Positions 7,841 to 16,056 of a stretch of 64,000 nucleotides of DNA are shown one piece after another; the first letter of the stretch is position 1; each line of letters begins with the position of its first letter. The notes beneath the pieces are model-generated. The model was not told where the DNA came from. It made no database searches and saw nothing but the letters and a program-made list of their open reading frames with translations. The DNA comes from JBGLNJ01 sp034434835 (GTDB taxonomy: Bacteria; Chloroflexota; Anaerolineae; Fen-1058): NCBI GenBank assembly GCA_034434835.1, contig DAOTXX010000052.1:7920-71919 (forward strand), written 5' to 3'. The position numbers and the translations under genes were made by a program.

Positions 7841-8512
7841 ATGGAAATCGTTCCCAATGTCCATCTTGTTCCCGGGGTCATTGCCAATCCGTACTTGATC
7901 CTGGAGGCCAACGAGTTGACGCTGATTGATGCCGGGATGCCGGGCCGTCACAGGAGAATCCTCCGATACATGGCTTACCTGGAACATTCGCCAGATGATC
8001 TGAAGCGCATCATCATCACTCATGCTGATTTCGATCATGTGGGTGGGCTGGCTGCGCTCAAGGCCGCGACAGGCGTGCGTGTCTATGCCAGCGCCGCAGA
8101 AGCCACGGCAATTGCTACAGGCAATCCTTCCCGTCCTCTCAAGACCGGCAATCTCCTGCTCAAGGGAGTGTTCGCGATCACGGGACAACTGCTCAAGGCG
8201 CCTCCGGCGCAAGTGGATGAGCTTGTAGCTGAAGGTCACGAGTTTCCGGTGCTGGGTGGCTTGCGCGTTGTCGAGACGTTCGGTCACACGCCAGGTCACA
8301 TTTCGTTGTTCGCGCCTTCTGTCGGTGTGTTGTTCGTTGGCGATTCGTTGGTTTCTGACAGGGCTGGGCTGCGCGGCTCGCGGGGGTTCAATACGTGGGA
8401 TCAGGACCGGGCGGATGCAGCGGTCAGGAAGCAAGCGGCGCTCGGCGCGCGGATCATTTGCGCAGGGCATGGGCCGGTGGTGAAGGATGTAGTCAGGTTC
8501 CCGCAAGTCTGA
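7841..8512 (+). CDS. MBL-fold metallo-hydrolase
   Basis: A 223-residue metallo-beta-lactamase-fold protein. The metal-binding motif THADFDHVGG (H-x-D-x-D-H) is at about residue 63, followed by the second histidine in FGHTPGHISLF, the aspartate in LFVGDSLV and a C-terminal CAGHGPVV histidine, so the dinuclear metal site looks complete. The arrangement resembles glyoxalase II-like and other thioesterase/hydrolase subfamilies; the substrate cannot be assigned. The start is set by GGAGGA a few bases before the ATG. The following gene at 8554 is on the same strand after about 40 bp and may be co-transcribed. Confidence 0.85.
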   Translation: MEIVPNVHLVPGVIANPYLILEANELTLIDAGMPGRHRRILRYMAYLEHSPDDLKRIIITHADFDHVGGLAALKAATGVRVYASAAEATAIATGNPSRPLKTGNLLLKGVFAITGQLLKAPPAQVDELVAEGHEFPVLGGLRVVETFGHTPGHISLFAPSVGVLFVGDSLVSDRAGLRGSRGFNTWDQDRADAAVRKQAALGARIICAGHGPVVKDVVRFPQV

Positions 8513-8553
8513 TAGTTCAGACAAGTCAGGCTTTGAGGGTCTAGGAGCCAAAC

Positions 8554-9126
8554 ATGCCGGGAGAAGACGTTGCCAAAGCCATTGCGAGTATCCGTGAGCA
8601 GTGGAGGGCGGTCATTCAAGATGTGATTGCGGCCAGCCAGGGAGACGCGCAGGTCGCCGCGCGGCTTGCGCCTTTCTTCAACACGATGTCTCAAAGAGAC
8701 GACTGGCGCGCGCTCGTGGCGGCCCTTCGGCGCATCCTGGCGGGCGAGCGCGATCCGATGCAATTGTTGCCCGGTCTGGATGATACCGATGTCGTCATCG
8801 CAGGCGATGTGCTGCGCGGGCTGGGCGTGGACGTCCCACTCGCTGGGCTGGAGGAGGAAGAGGACGACAGCGGCGACATGGTGAGCCTGGACGATTTTCT
8901 CGATATGGTCATTGCGGCTTGCCGTCCCGATGCGCCGCCCGGCCTGGCCGATCAACTGAGCGAAGCAACGCGCGGCATGGCAACTCAGCCCGATGCCCCG
9001 TCCGGCATCCGCGAGATGGGACGTGTGCTCAATGCCATCCTGGCGGGCGAGCGTGAATTTGATCTGTCTGCCCTGCCGCCTCAATTAGCGGATAAAGTGC
9101 GCCAGGTCTTGGGAGCTTTGAAATAG
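8554..9126 (+). CDS. Hypothetical acidic helical protein with an internal duplication
   Basis: 190 residues, no family recognised. The two halves look like an ancient tandem duplication: VIAASQGDAQVAARL...LRRILAGERDPMQLLPGL in the first half and VIAACRPDAPPGLADQL...LNAILAGEREFDLSALP in the second, separated by an acidic linker (EEEEDDSGD) at about residues 100-108. It is predicted soluble and mostly helical, with no signal peptide. TAGGAGC upstream of the ATG is a fair ribosome-binding site. Its position directly downstream of the metallo-hydrolase suggests a shared transcript, but nothing in the sequence reveals a function. Confidence 0.7.
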   Translation: MPGEDVAKAIASIREQWRAVIQDVIAASQGDAQVAARLAPFFNTMSQRDDWRALVAALRRILAGERDPMQLLPGLDDTDVVIAGDVLRGLGVDVPLAGLEEEEDDSGDMVSLDDFLDMVIAACRPDAPPGLADQLSEATRGMATQPDAPSGIREMGRVLNAILAGEREFDLSALPPQLADKVRQVLGALK

Positions 9127-9150
9127 GCTGAGTCGCTGCACACTTGCGTT

Positions 9151-9816
9151 TTATGCTCTGGGGATGCCGGTGATGCGAATGCCCGACGCCTTGACCTTGT
9201 GCTTGATGTTCAAGCCGATGAGCACGCTGGTGAGGCCTTCGACGACTATGGCGTTCTCGATCGGCCCGGCGTCCCAGGCCGTCATGCCTGCCGCCTGAGC
9301 GAGCTCGATGACGAGCTTTTTGGCTTCCTTATCGTTTCCGCACACCAGCACATCACATTCGATCGCGTGGTCGAGTGCGTGCAGGTGCTCCGCGCTGATG
9401 TTTTGAAATGCCGCTACGACCTTGATGCCTTCGCCCAAGAGCTGCTGCGCTTCGACGGAGGCAGAGCCGGCGGGCGGCATCCTGACGCGGCGGACATTCT
9501 GCGGGTCGAGGGGCACGGTCACATCTATCAAGACCTTGCCCTGCACAGCGTCCTTGACCGATTCAAGGGTCGCTGCGTGTGCGGCGTAGGGAACGGTCAG
9601 CACGACAACCTCGGCCTGCGCCGCGGCTTCTTGATTTGTCATCCCGCACACGACTTGTCTGCCGAGCGTCTGGTTCAACTCGGCGGCGACCCGCCGCGCT
9701 TTTTCCGCCTCGCGGCTGCCAATGATGATCTTGTGACCGGCCTTGGCCCAACGGAGCGCCAGCCCCGAGCCTTCTTTGCCGGTTCCGCCGAGCACGGCGA
9801 TTTCAAGTAGAGTCAT
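9151..9816 (-). CDS. npdG: NADPH-dependent F420 reductase (F420:NADP oxidoreductase)
   Basis: About 221 residues. The N-terminal Rossmann motif IAVLGGTGKEGSGLALRWAKAGH and the GSREAEKARRVAAELN segment, which reads NADP's 2'-phosphate, match the Fno/NpdG family. These enzymes move hydride between NADPH and F420. The central VVLTVPY and VLIDVTVPLDP segments also fit. Two in-frame ATGs occur four codons apart; GGAG six bases before the second one (9816) decides the start. It complements the cofC/cofD cluster about 5 kb away, implying an active F420 economy. Confidence 0.88.
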   Translation of the reverse strand: MTLLEIAVLGGTGKEGSGLALRWAKAGHKIIIGSREAEKARRVAAELNQTLGRQVVCGMTNQEAAAQAEVVVLTVPYAAHAATLESVKDAVQGKVLIDVTVPLDPQNVRRVRMPPAGSASVEAQQLLGEGIKVVAAFQNISAEHLHALDHAIECDVLVCGNDKEAKKLVIELAQAAGMTAWDAGPIENAIVVEGLTSVLIGLNIKHKVKASGIRITGIPRA

Positions 9817-9861
9817 TTTGCGCTCCATGATTCGGATTGCGTAAACGTCAAACGTCAGGCG

Positions 9862-10977
9862 TCAGGCGATGATGCCCCCACCGATCACGACTTCTCCATC
9901 GTAAAACACAATCCCTTGCCCGGGCGTGATGTCGCGCTGCGGCTCGTCAAAGTGCACGTGCGCGGACGAATCGGGGAGGGGGGTGACGATGACATTGGCC
10001 TCGCGCGCTTTGTAGCGAATCTTGGCTGTGGCGCGAAATGTATCGGTAGGAGTTTCGCCGCTCACATAGTTCACGCGCAAAGCCGTACATTCGCTTCGGC
10101 CCAGCTCGCGCGCGGTTCCCACGATGAGCGCGTTGTCGGCCACATCGAGCGCAATGACGTACAGCGCCTCCGGGCCGGGGATGCCGATGCCTTTGCGCTG
10201 GCCGATGGTGTAAAACGGCAGGCCCTGATGCTGCCCCAGCACTCGCCCGGACGTATCTCGGATGGGGCCGGGACGGATTGCCTCTGGCGCGTTGCGCTTG
10301 AGAAAGCCGCGATAGTCACCCTCGGCCAGGAAGCACAAGTCCTGGCTTTCCGGTTTTTCTGCAACTGGCAACCCTTTCCTGGCCGCGATCTCGCGCACCT
10401 GCGGTTTGGTCAGTTCGCCCAGGGGGAATATGACGCGGCTGAGTTTGTCCTGCGTGAGCACACTCAACACATAGGACTGGTCTTTGGCACGATCGATCGC
10501 GCGAAGCAGTTGATACTTGGCGCGCGCCGGTGGTTTTTCCTCTCCGGCTGTGCGGGGCAGGACGCGCGCGTAATGCCCGGTCGCCAATTTCTCTGCGCCC
10601 AGGCCGAGCGCCTTGTTCAATAGAATCTCAAAGCGCACATGACGGTTGCAGTTGAAGCATGGATTGGGCGTGCGCCCGGCGGCATACTGCGCGATCAAGT
10701 CATCTACGACGATACGCTTGAACGAATCGGCCACATTGATCAAGTAGAACGGGATGCCGAGTTGATCGGCCACGCGGCGGGCAAGGAGGGTATCTTCCGG
10801 GGTGCAGCAGCGGTTGAAGCGAGTGGTAGGGGCTGGCTTTTCCATGTTTGCTTGGAGCGTCTCACCTTCGCTCCACAGCTTGAGCATCATGCCGACGACA
10901 TTGTGACCCTGTTCCACCAACAGCGCAGCGGCGACCGAGCTATCCACGCCGCCGGACATGGCAACGACAACACGCAT
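9862..10977 (-). CDS. mnmA: tRNA-specific 2-thiouridylase MnmA
   Basis: A 371-residue enzyme that puts sulfur on U34 of Lys, Glu and Gln tRNAs. Visible are the PP-loop ATP site MSGGVDSSVAA at residue 8, the first catalytic cysteine in TPNPCFNCN, the second in ESQDLCFL, and the TIGQRKGI segment of the central domain. The region after the PP-loop has a 20-residue-class insertion (MEKPAPTTRFNRCC) before the LARRVADQLGIPF helix, as in many non-proteobacterial MnmA proteins. The start ATG shares one base with the stop of the upstream phosphatase gene (TGATG), so the two genes are coupled. Confidence 0.95.
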   Translation of the reverse strand: MRVVVAMSGGVDSSVAAALLVEQGHNVVGMMLKLWSEGETLQANMEKPAPTTRFNRCCTPEDTLLARRVADQLGIPFYLINVADSFKRIVVDDLIAQYAAGRTPNPCFNCNRHVRFEILLNKALGLGAEKLATGHYARVLPRTAGEEKPPARAKYQLLRAIDRAKDQSYVLSVLTQDKLSRVIFPLGELTKPQVREIAARKGLPVAEKPESQDLCFLAEGDYRGFLKRNAPEAIRPGPIRDTSGRVLGQHQGLPFYTIGQRKGIGIPGPEALYVIALDVADNALIVGTARELGRSECTALRVNYVSGETPTDTFRATAKIRYKAREANVIVTPLPDSSAHVHFDEPQRDITPGQGIVFYDGEVVIGGGIIA

Positions 10978-11453
10978 CAGGTCTCGACCTTGCGCACAGA
11001 CAAACTCGACCAGTGCCGTTCAAACTTTTCGATCCGCCATCGGATGTGCCAGGCATATGGATCGGCCTGGGCGCGCCGGGCGCGCAAAAGCCGCATAGCC
11101 TCTTGGGCCGAGTGGCCCAGGGCGATCAAGATCGCGGCGCCCATCGCGACGCCCCGATGCCGTCCGTGACGACAGTGAGCCAGCACGTGGCCGCCATCCT
11201 GGATGACGGGCAGAGCAGCTTGCACCCCTTTCGTCAACGCGCTCATGGGGATCGGCGTGAAAATGGTGTCAAACGTCCGCAGCCAGAGCACCTGGAGCGG
11301 AGGTTGCATGAACGCCTCTGGAGGGCGGATCGTGCCGCACATGGAAATGACCAGGCGGATGTTCATCGCCTGAAGTTGTTCTGCATGTTCTGCGCCTGGC
11401 TGCGCGCCCACGTACAGGTAGTCGGTAATTTGTGAAATATCTAGAGGTCGCAA
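10977..11453 (-). CDS. Dual-specificity/tyrosine phosphatase-like protein
   Basis: 158 residues. The active-site P-loop HCRHGRHRG (C-x5-R type, catalytic cysteine and arginine both present) follows the VLAHC strand at about residue 117, as in dual-specificity protein phosphatases. An N-terminal ISQITDYLYVGAQPG is the common start of this group. There is no signal peptide. It ends in a one-base overlap with mnmA. The substrate may be a phosphoprotein or a small phosphorylated molecule; sequence alone does not tell. Confidence 0.8.
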   Translation of the reverse strand: MRPLDISQITDYLYVGAQPGAEHAEQLQAMNIRLVISMCGTIRPPEAFMQPPLQVLWLRTFDTIFTPIPMSALTKGVQAALPVIQDGGHVLAHCRHGRHRGVAMGAAILIALGHSAQEAMRLLRARRAQADPYAWHIRWRIEKFERHWSSLSVRKVET

Positions 11454-11497
11454 GCTATTACCACGTCACGAGGATAGTTTGATGCATCGCTCTCGGT

Positions 11498-12115
11498 CTA
11501 GCCGCCAAGTATCCTTGCCAGCCAATCAATGCCTAGCGCGCCGCCGTAAGCAAAAACGATATTCTTGGTGATCTTGCCCAATCCTGCGGCCACCAGATAC
11601 TTCCACACCGGGAAGCGCAAGGTGCCGGCAGCCATGCCAGCCGCATCAAACACGGGATTAGGGATCAGCGCGAGCACAAAGACGATTAATTCAGCCACAA
11701 ACTCATTGCGCGTCATCCAACCCTTGATCCGCTCGTATGTCTCAGTTCGGTTGACCAACCCCTGGCCGCTGTAGCCGGCCATGTAGCCAGACATTTCACC
11801 TAGTGTCTGTCCGATCCCGGCGACGATGCCCACGACGATCGGGTTGAGCAAACTGCCCACGAGCGTCGTGATCGCCAGGCCCGGCACGGGCAAGAATAAC
11901 GTCGCGCTGCTGATGACGCTGGCGATGAACAGCGCCGGGAGCGCAAACGGCGACTTGCCGATGCGCTCTAGCAATTCTTGCTGCCCTTGCAGCCAAACCG
12001 TGAGAGCGACAGCGGCAATGATGATGACCACTGTCGCCACCTGCACGATGCGCAACTGGCGCGTCGAGGGAGGCGGCGGTGAAGAGGTTATGGCCGGTTC
12101 GGCTTGCGCGCTCAT
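11498..12115 (-). CDS. VTT-domain (DedA/TVP38-like) membrane protein
   Basis: A 205-residue integral membrane protein with an N-terminal transmembrane helix (about 24-44) and the VTT/SNARE-associated pattern: PGLAITTLVGSLLNPIVVGIVAGIGQTLGEMSGYMAGY with its re-entrant glycine-rich segment, followed by LALIPNPVFDAAGMAAGTLR. Family members are proposed lipid scramblases or transporters that affect membrane phospholipids, including undecaprenyl phosphate recycling for some DedA proteins. Its ATG overlaps the stop of the cyclophilin gene upstream (ATGA, 12112-12115). Confidence 0.8.
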   Translation of the reverse strand: MSAQAEPAITSSPPPPSTRQLRIVQVATVVIIIAAVALTVWLQGQQELLERIGKSPFALPALFIASVISSATLFLPVPGLAITTLVGSLLNPIVVGIVAGIGQTLGEMSGYMAGYSGQGLVNRTETYERIKGWMTRNEFVAELIVFVLALIPNPVFDAAGMAAGTLRFPVWKYLVAAGLGKITKNIVFAYGGALGIDWLARILGG

Positions 12116-12621
12116 GATTCCGCGATCTCGATTCTGCTGATCACGTCGCCTGGGGTGCGCGCGGTCGCCGGGTCACGCAGGCGGATGGATTTGAGCACGT
12201 CCATCCCTTGGACGACCTGGCCGAATACAGTGTGTTTGCCATCGAGCCACGGTGTGGGAACGAACGTGATAAAGAACTGGGACCCGTTGGTGTTGGGTCC
12301 GGCGTTGGCCATCGAAAGGACGCCAGGCTTGTCGTGCTTGAGGGCAGGATGAAACTCGTCGGCGAACTTGTAGCCGGGGCCGCCTGTGCCCGTGCCAGTT
12401 GGATCGCCGCTCTGCGCCATGAAATCTTGAATGACGCGGTGGAACGTCACGGCCTCGTAGAATCCCTCGCGGGCGAGGAACACGAAATTGTTGACGGTAC
12501 GGGGCGCTTTGTCCGCAAACAATTCGATGACAATGTCGCCCTTGTCCAGCTTGAGCGTCGCAACATATTTTTTCTTGGGATCAATCATCATTTCCGGCGG
12601 TTTCGCAAAAGTCTTGGTCAT
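12112..12621 (-). CDS. Cyclophilin-type peptidyl-prolyl cis-trans isomerase, cytosolic
   Basis: 169 residues starting MTKTFAKPPEMMIDPKKKY. The start is chosen because AAGGAGAAA ends a few bases before this ATG (12621); earlier in-frame codons add eight non-conserved residues. Cyclophilin signatures are clear: FVFLAREGFYEAVTFHRVIQDFMAQSGDPTGTGTGGPGY, then SMANAGPNTNGSQFFIT and FGQVVQGMDVL. The catalytic FHR-xx-QxGD set is complete. No signal peptide is present. It is coupled to the VTT gene and lies just downstream of a second, exported cyclophilin gene. Confidence 0.93.
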   Translation of the reverse strand: MTKTFAKPPEMMIDPKKKYVATLKLDKGDIVIELFADKAPRTVNNFVFLAREGFYEAVTFHRVIQDFMAQSGDPTGTGTGGPGYKFADEFHPALKHDKPGVLSMANAGPNTNGSQFFITFVPTPWLDGKHTVFGQVVQGMDVLKSIRLRDPATARTPGDVISRIEIAES

Positions 12622-12641
12622 CTTTTCTCCTTGATCACCCA

Positions 12642-12681
12642 TCACTGATCACTGGTTACTGATCACTGAATACTGGTTACT
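12642..12681. repeat. Short tandem repeat of TGATCACTG/GGTTACT words
   Basis: Between the two cyclophilin genes the plus strand reads repeated TCACTGATCACTGGTTACTGATCACTGAATACTGGTTACT words (about 18-19 bp period, imperfect). The left-hand part of the repeat supplies the last codons (VTSIQ) and stop of the lipoprotein cyclophilin, so the array has grown into the gene end. Confidence 0.55.
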
Positions 12682-13280
12682 ATCTTTTGAATCACGTCTC
12701 CCTCTGTGATGCGCCTCACCACATCCATCCCCATGATGACCCGTCCAAAAGGCGTGTATTCCCCGTCCAGGTCTGGCGCTGGCGCAAGTGTAATGTAAAA
12801 CTGGCTGCCCGATGAATCGCGACGGGGATTGGCGATGTCACCCAGCCGCGCCATCCCGATCGTGCCCTCAGTGTGTCGGAGCCGGATCTCGGCGGGGATC
12901 GTATAGCCCGGCCCGCCTCGCCCGGAGCCGAGCGGGTCGCCGCCCTGAATGAGCCAGCCCGGCTCGACGCGATGAAACGTGAGTTCGTCGTAAAAGCCCT
13001 GATTGGCCAGGAACACAAAGTTATTGACCGTTTGGGGCGCCGCTCTAGCATCGAGCGAGACAACAATGTCGCCCTTGCTGGTGGTGATGATGGCAAAGTA
13101 GGCCCGGTTGGGGTCAATAGTCATCGGCGGCGGTTTGCGGTAGGCAGTGGCGCGTTGTGGCCCGGGCGTCTTGGCCAGTGGACGGACCTGAGGAGCTGGC
13201 GTTGGAGCTGTCTGTTGTCCGCAGGCGGCGATGATCGCCAGGATCGCCAACGACCAAAGAACGCGAACGTGCAAGGACAT
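12663..13280 (-). CDS. Lipoprotein cyclophilin-type peptidyl-prolyl isomerase
   Basis: 205 residues from the ATG at 13280, which is preceded by GGAGG. A lipoprotein signal peptide is visible: MSLHVRVLWSLAILAIIAAC with the lipobox cysteine at about residue 20. A Pro/Thr/Ala linker follows, then a cyclophilin domain with FHRVEPGWLIQGGDP, GGPGYTIPAEI, SSGSQFYITLAP and FGRVIMGMDVV. It would act in protein folding on the outer face of the membrane. The domain is clearly related to the cytosolic cyclophilin next door, suggesting a local duplication followed by acquisition of a signal. The reading frame extends 81 codons upstream but without conserved sequence. Confidence 0.9.
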   Translation of the reverse strand: MSLHVRVLWSLAILAIIAACGQQTAPTPAPQVRPLAKTPGPQRATAYRKPPPMTIDPNRAYFAIITTSKGDIVVSLDARAAPQTVNNFVFLANQGFYDELTFHRVEPGWLIQGGDPLGSGRGGPGYTIPAEIRLRHTEGTIGMARLGDIANPRRDSSGSQFYITLAPAPDLDGEYTPFGRVIMGMDVVRRITEGDVIQKIVTSIQ

Positions 13281-13300
13281 CCATTTCCTCCAGGCTTGGG

Positions 13301-14653
13301 TTATTCGGCGATCGGGTTGGACGGCCACGTCGCCAATGGAGCGCCCAGCCGCACGATCTTGTCGCGCCCCTCGGTCACCCGGGCTGTTGCGTTGCACGAA
13401 TCTATCACCAGCCTGGAGCGGCAGATGACGCGCTGATAGTCCACCACCCGGTGACCGGTCACAATGATGACGCAGTCGAACTGGTCGAGCCGCCCCTCGG
13501 TCAGCGGGACCGAGTCCAGCCACAACTGTTCGCGGCGAAAGACATTGCCGCCCACATGAAAACGCGGGACGTATGGGTCATGATACTCGACGGACGCACC
13601 GCGCAGCAGCAAAAGCTCGATCACGCGCTCGGCGGGCGATTCGCGCGCATCGTCAATATCGCGCTTGAACGCGACGCCCAGCACAAGCACCCTGGCTCCA
13701 CAGAGCGACTTGCCCTGGTTGGCCAATCCCTGGGCCGCCAGGTCCACGACGTGATAGGGCATACTCTGATTGACCTGCGCGGCCAGGTCAATAAAGTTGG
13801 TGTGGAAATCGTACTCGCGGGCTTTCCACGAAAGATACAGCGGGTCAATTGGGATGCAGTGGCCGCCTACCCCTGGGCCTGGCGTGAAGGGCATAAAGCC
13901 GAACGGCTTGGTGCTGGCGGCGCGGATGACTTCCCAGATGTCAATGCCCATCCGTTCGCACAGCAGCGCCATCTCGTTGACGAGCGCGATGTTGACGCTG
14001 CGGAAGATATTTTCCAGCAGCTTGGTCATTTCGGCAGCGCGAGTGGACGAGACGATCTCGACCGGCGCGCCGATGCGTTTGAGCAACTCGGCGGCTCGCC
14101 GGGTGCAGCGCTCGTTCACCCCGCCCACCACCTTGGGCGTGTTGATGGCGTTGAACGCTTTGTTGCCGGGGTCAATCCGCTCCGGGCTAAAAGCCAGGTC
14201 AAAGTCCACCCCGGCTTGGAGGCCGGTTTGTTCCAGGATCGGCTGCACGACTTCTTCCGTCGTGCCGGGGTAGGTGGTGCTTTGCAAGACGATCAGGTGC
14301 CCAGGCCGCAAGCGCGGCGCGATGCCTTGGGCAGCTTGTTTGACTGCCGTCAGGTCGGGCGCCTTGTTCGCATCGAATGGCGTGGGGACGCAGATGAAAA
14401 TGCTATCCGCTTCGCGCACCGACTCATAGTCGGTCGTCGCCCTCAGCAGTTTCTGGCTGACCAGCTCGGCCACCTGCTCGGTCGGCACATCAGGGTTATA
14501 GCTCTTGCCCTGGTTGATCAGGCGCACTTTACGCTCGTCCAGGTCAATGCCGACGACGGGGAGATCGGCATGGCCGAACGCCGTGGCCAGGGGTAGTCCA
14601 ACGTATCCCAATCCGATGATGGCGACCATTGCTTCAGGACGATTCTGGTTCAT
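13301..14653 (-). CDS. UDP-N-acetyl-hexosamine/UDP-glucose 6-dehydrogenase (WbpA/WecC type)
   Basis: 450 residues. The NAD-binding start VAIIGLGYVGLPLA, IFICVPTPFDANKAPDL, LQSTTYPGTTEE, the AEMTKLLENIFRSVNIALVNE helix and the catalytic-cysteine motif GVGGHCIPIDPLYL are all in place, as is the C-terminal VLGVAFKRDIDDARESPA segment. The GGHCIPIDPLYLSWKA variant is typical of UDP-N-acetylglucosamine/mannosamine dehydrogenases rather than UDP-glucose dehydrogenase. The product is a UDP-uronic acid for surface polysaccharide. The ATG at 14653 follows a GAGGTT site and overlaps the end of the WecA-like gene, so it is in the same operon. Confidence 0.88.
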   Translation of the reverse strand: MNQNRPEAMVAIIGLGYVGLPLATAFGHADLPVVGIDLDERKVRLINQGKSYNPDVPTEQVAELVSQKLLRATTDYESVREADSIFICVPTPFDANKAPDLTAVKQAAQGIAPRLRPGHLIVLQSTTYPGTTEEVVQPILEQTGLQAGVDFDLAFSPERIDPGNKAFNAINTPKVVGGVNERCTRRAAELLKRIGAPVEIVSSTRAAEMTKLLENIFRSVNIALVNEMALLCERMGIDIWEVIRAASTKPFGFMPFTPGPGVGGHCIPIDPLYLSWKAREYDFHTNFIDLAAQVNQSMPYHVVDLAAQGLANQGKSLCGARVLVLGVAFKRDIDDARESPAERVIELLLLRGASVEYHDPYVPRFHVGGNVFRREQLWLDSVPLTEGRLDQFDCVIIVTGHRVVDYQRVICRSRLVIDSCNATARVTEGRDKIVRLGAPLATWPSNPIAE

Positions 14654-15692
14654 GGGCAACCTCTGCAGGCAAGGTGGCGGTGGGAGGCAGCAGCTCGCGG
14701 CGCTCCAGTCGAACGATGCCCAGGATGCCAGCGCCCGCGACGATCAGGCCGAGGGCGTAACTTTCGAGGACGTCGGCCTGCGTGATAAACATCGCCAGCA
14801 CGCCCAGCACCCCGCCGATCAGATAAAGGATCAACACGGCTTCCCGATGCGTAAAGCCCATCGCCACCAGGCGATGGCTCGTGTGATCTTTGCCGGGCGT
14901 GGTCAGCGGGTTGAGGCCACGGCGCAGGCGCGAGACGAACACCAGCGTCGTATCAAAGATCGGCACGCCCAGCACCAGCACCGGGATCATCCACGTGACA
15001 AAGGTGACGTTGCCTGGAAAGCGGAGCTTGATGCCAACGGCGGCCAGCATGTAGCCGATGAACATGGCTCCGGCATCGCCCATAAAGATCGTCGCCGGGT
15101 TAAAGTTGTAGACCAAAAAGCCTAAACACACTCCGAACAACGCTGCGGAAAGCAGCCCGACGAGCACTTGGGGCGGGCGGCTCATGGCAGCCAGCAAGGT
15201 GAAAAACGCCGCCGCCACGGCGCCCACGCCGCCAGAAAGGCCATCCATGTTGTCCAGCAAGTTGAACGCATTGGTGATGCCGACGACCCACAAGACGGTC
15301 AGCACAGCATCGAGGGCAGGCCAGGGAAACAAGGCCGTGCTGACACCTGTGAGGACCAGGATCAACGCAACAAGAATCTGGCCGGCCAACTTGAGCAGCG
15401 GGCGCAAGCCCCAACGATCGTCCCAAATACCCAAGAAGGACACGAGCGAGGCGCCGATGAGAATGCTGGCGAATTGCTGAAAGTTGAATCTCTCTCCCAT
15501 CAGCACGAGCGCCAACATAAAGGCGATAAAGATCGCCGCACCTCCCAGGCGCGGCATTGGGCGTGTGTGGACTTTGCGAGCACCGGGTTGGTCAATCACG
15601 CCAACGTGCGGCGCCAGCCAGCGCGCCATAGGTGTCGCGCCGATGGCAAGCACCAGCGCCCCGGCAAAGATGAGGAGGATAGGAGTCAACAT
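14634..15692 (-). CDS. MraY/WecA-family undecaprenyl-phosphate sugar-1-phosphate transferase
   Basis: About 352 residues with ten or eleven hydrophobic segments. Motifs of the polyprenyl-phosphate N-acetylhexosamine-1-phosphate transferases are visible: ARKVHTRPMPRLGGAAIF, FLGIWDDRWGL, the catalytic NAFNLLDNMDGLSGG, FNPATIFMGDAGAMFIGY, and the cytoplasmic loop RGLNPLTTPGKDHTSHRL. The DDRWGL and HTSHRL segments favour WecA/TagO-like transfer of GlcNAc-1-P (or a related sugar) over MraY. It would start glycan assembly on undecaprenyl phosphate. The start is taken at ATG 15692; a TTG two codons earlier is possible. Confidence 0.9.
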   Translation of the reverse strand: MLTPILLIFAGALVLAIGATPMARWLAPHVGVIDQPGARKVHTRPMPRLGGAAIFIAFMLALVLMGERFNFQQFASILIGASLVSFLGIWDDRWGLRPLLKLAGQILVALILVLTGVSTALFPWPALDAVLTVLWVVGITNAFNLLDNMDGLSGGVGAVAAAFFTLLAAMSRPPQVLVGLLSAALFGVCLGFLVYNFNPATIFMGDAGAMFIGYMLAAVGIKLRFPGNVTFVTWMIPVLVLGVPIFDTTLVFVSRLRRGLNPLTTPGKDHTSHRLVAMGFTHREAVLILYLIGGVLGVLAMFITQADVLESYALGLIVAGAGILGIVRLERRELLPPTATLPAEVAHEPESS

Positions 15693-15702
15693 GGCCAATG
15701 CT

Positions 15703-16056
15703 CTAAATCAAAGCAGCTTCGATCAGAATAGCTTGAACTTCGGTCAGGAACTCTTCCACACTGACAGGCTGCGCACCTTCCGGTGAAGCATCATGCATAG
15801 CAGGCTCGCCGACTGGATGACGATGCCAATTGCCGGTTTCACAGTCCCTTCCGTACAGACGCTGCCCATGATAAACCAATGTCATGCCAACCGTGCCGCT
15901 CCGCTCGTTAAAGTACAGTTGAACAAACAGATCAGGTTCGATATACAGGCGGTATTTGACCGAATAGTGCGTTTCATCTACTTTGATGGTTTGCCGGATA
16001 AACGCAAACCGGCGAGCTGTTTCTTCGATTTCATGTACTCGATCACCGACGCGCAC
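15703..16056 (-). CDS. Putative toxin-like protein of a small two-gene module (TumE/DUF6516-like pattern)
   Basis: 117 residues with a GTG start preceded by GAAGGAAAG. Its central strands YRLYIEPDLFVQLYFNERSGTV, LVYHGQRLYGRD and the NWHRHPVGEPAMH segment look like the beta-rich TumE/DUF6516 proteins described as toxins of a two-gene module. The 5' end overlaps the preceding small gene by 14 bp, the usual arrangement of toxin-antitoxin pairs. The assignment rests on motif impression and gene order, so an uncharacterised conserved protein pair is the safe description. Confidence 0.5.
   Translation of the reverse strand: MRVGDRVHEIEETARRFAFIRQTIKVDETHYSVKYRLYIEPDLFVQLYFNERSGTVGMTLVYHGQRLYGRDCETGNWHRHPVGEPAMHDASPEGAQPVSVEEFLTEVQAILIEAALI

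Noticed and set aside
13451..14596. 381-codon plus-strand frame
   Set aside because: Antisense to the UDP-sugar dehydrogenase, whose catalytic motifs are all present; no ribosome-binding site or conserved motif on the plus strand.
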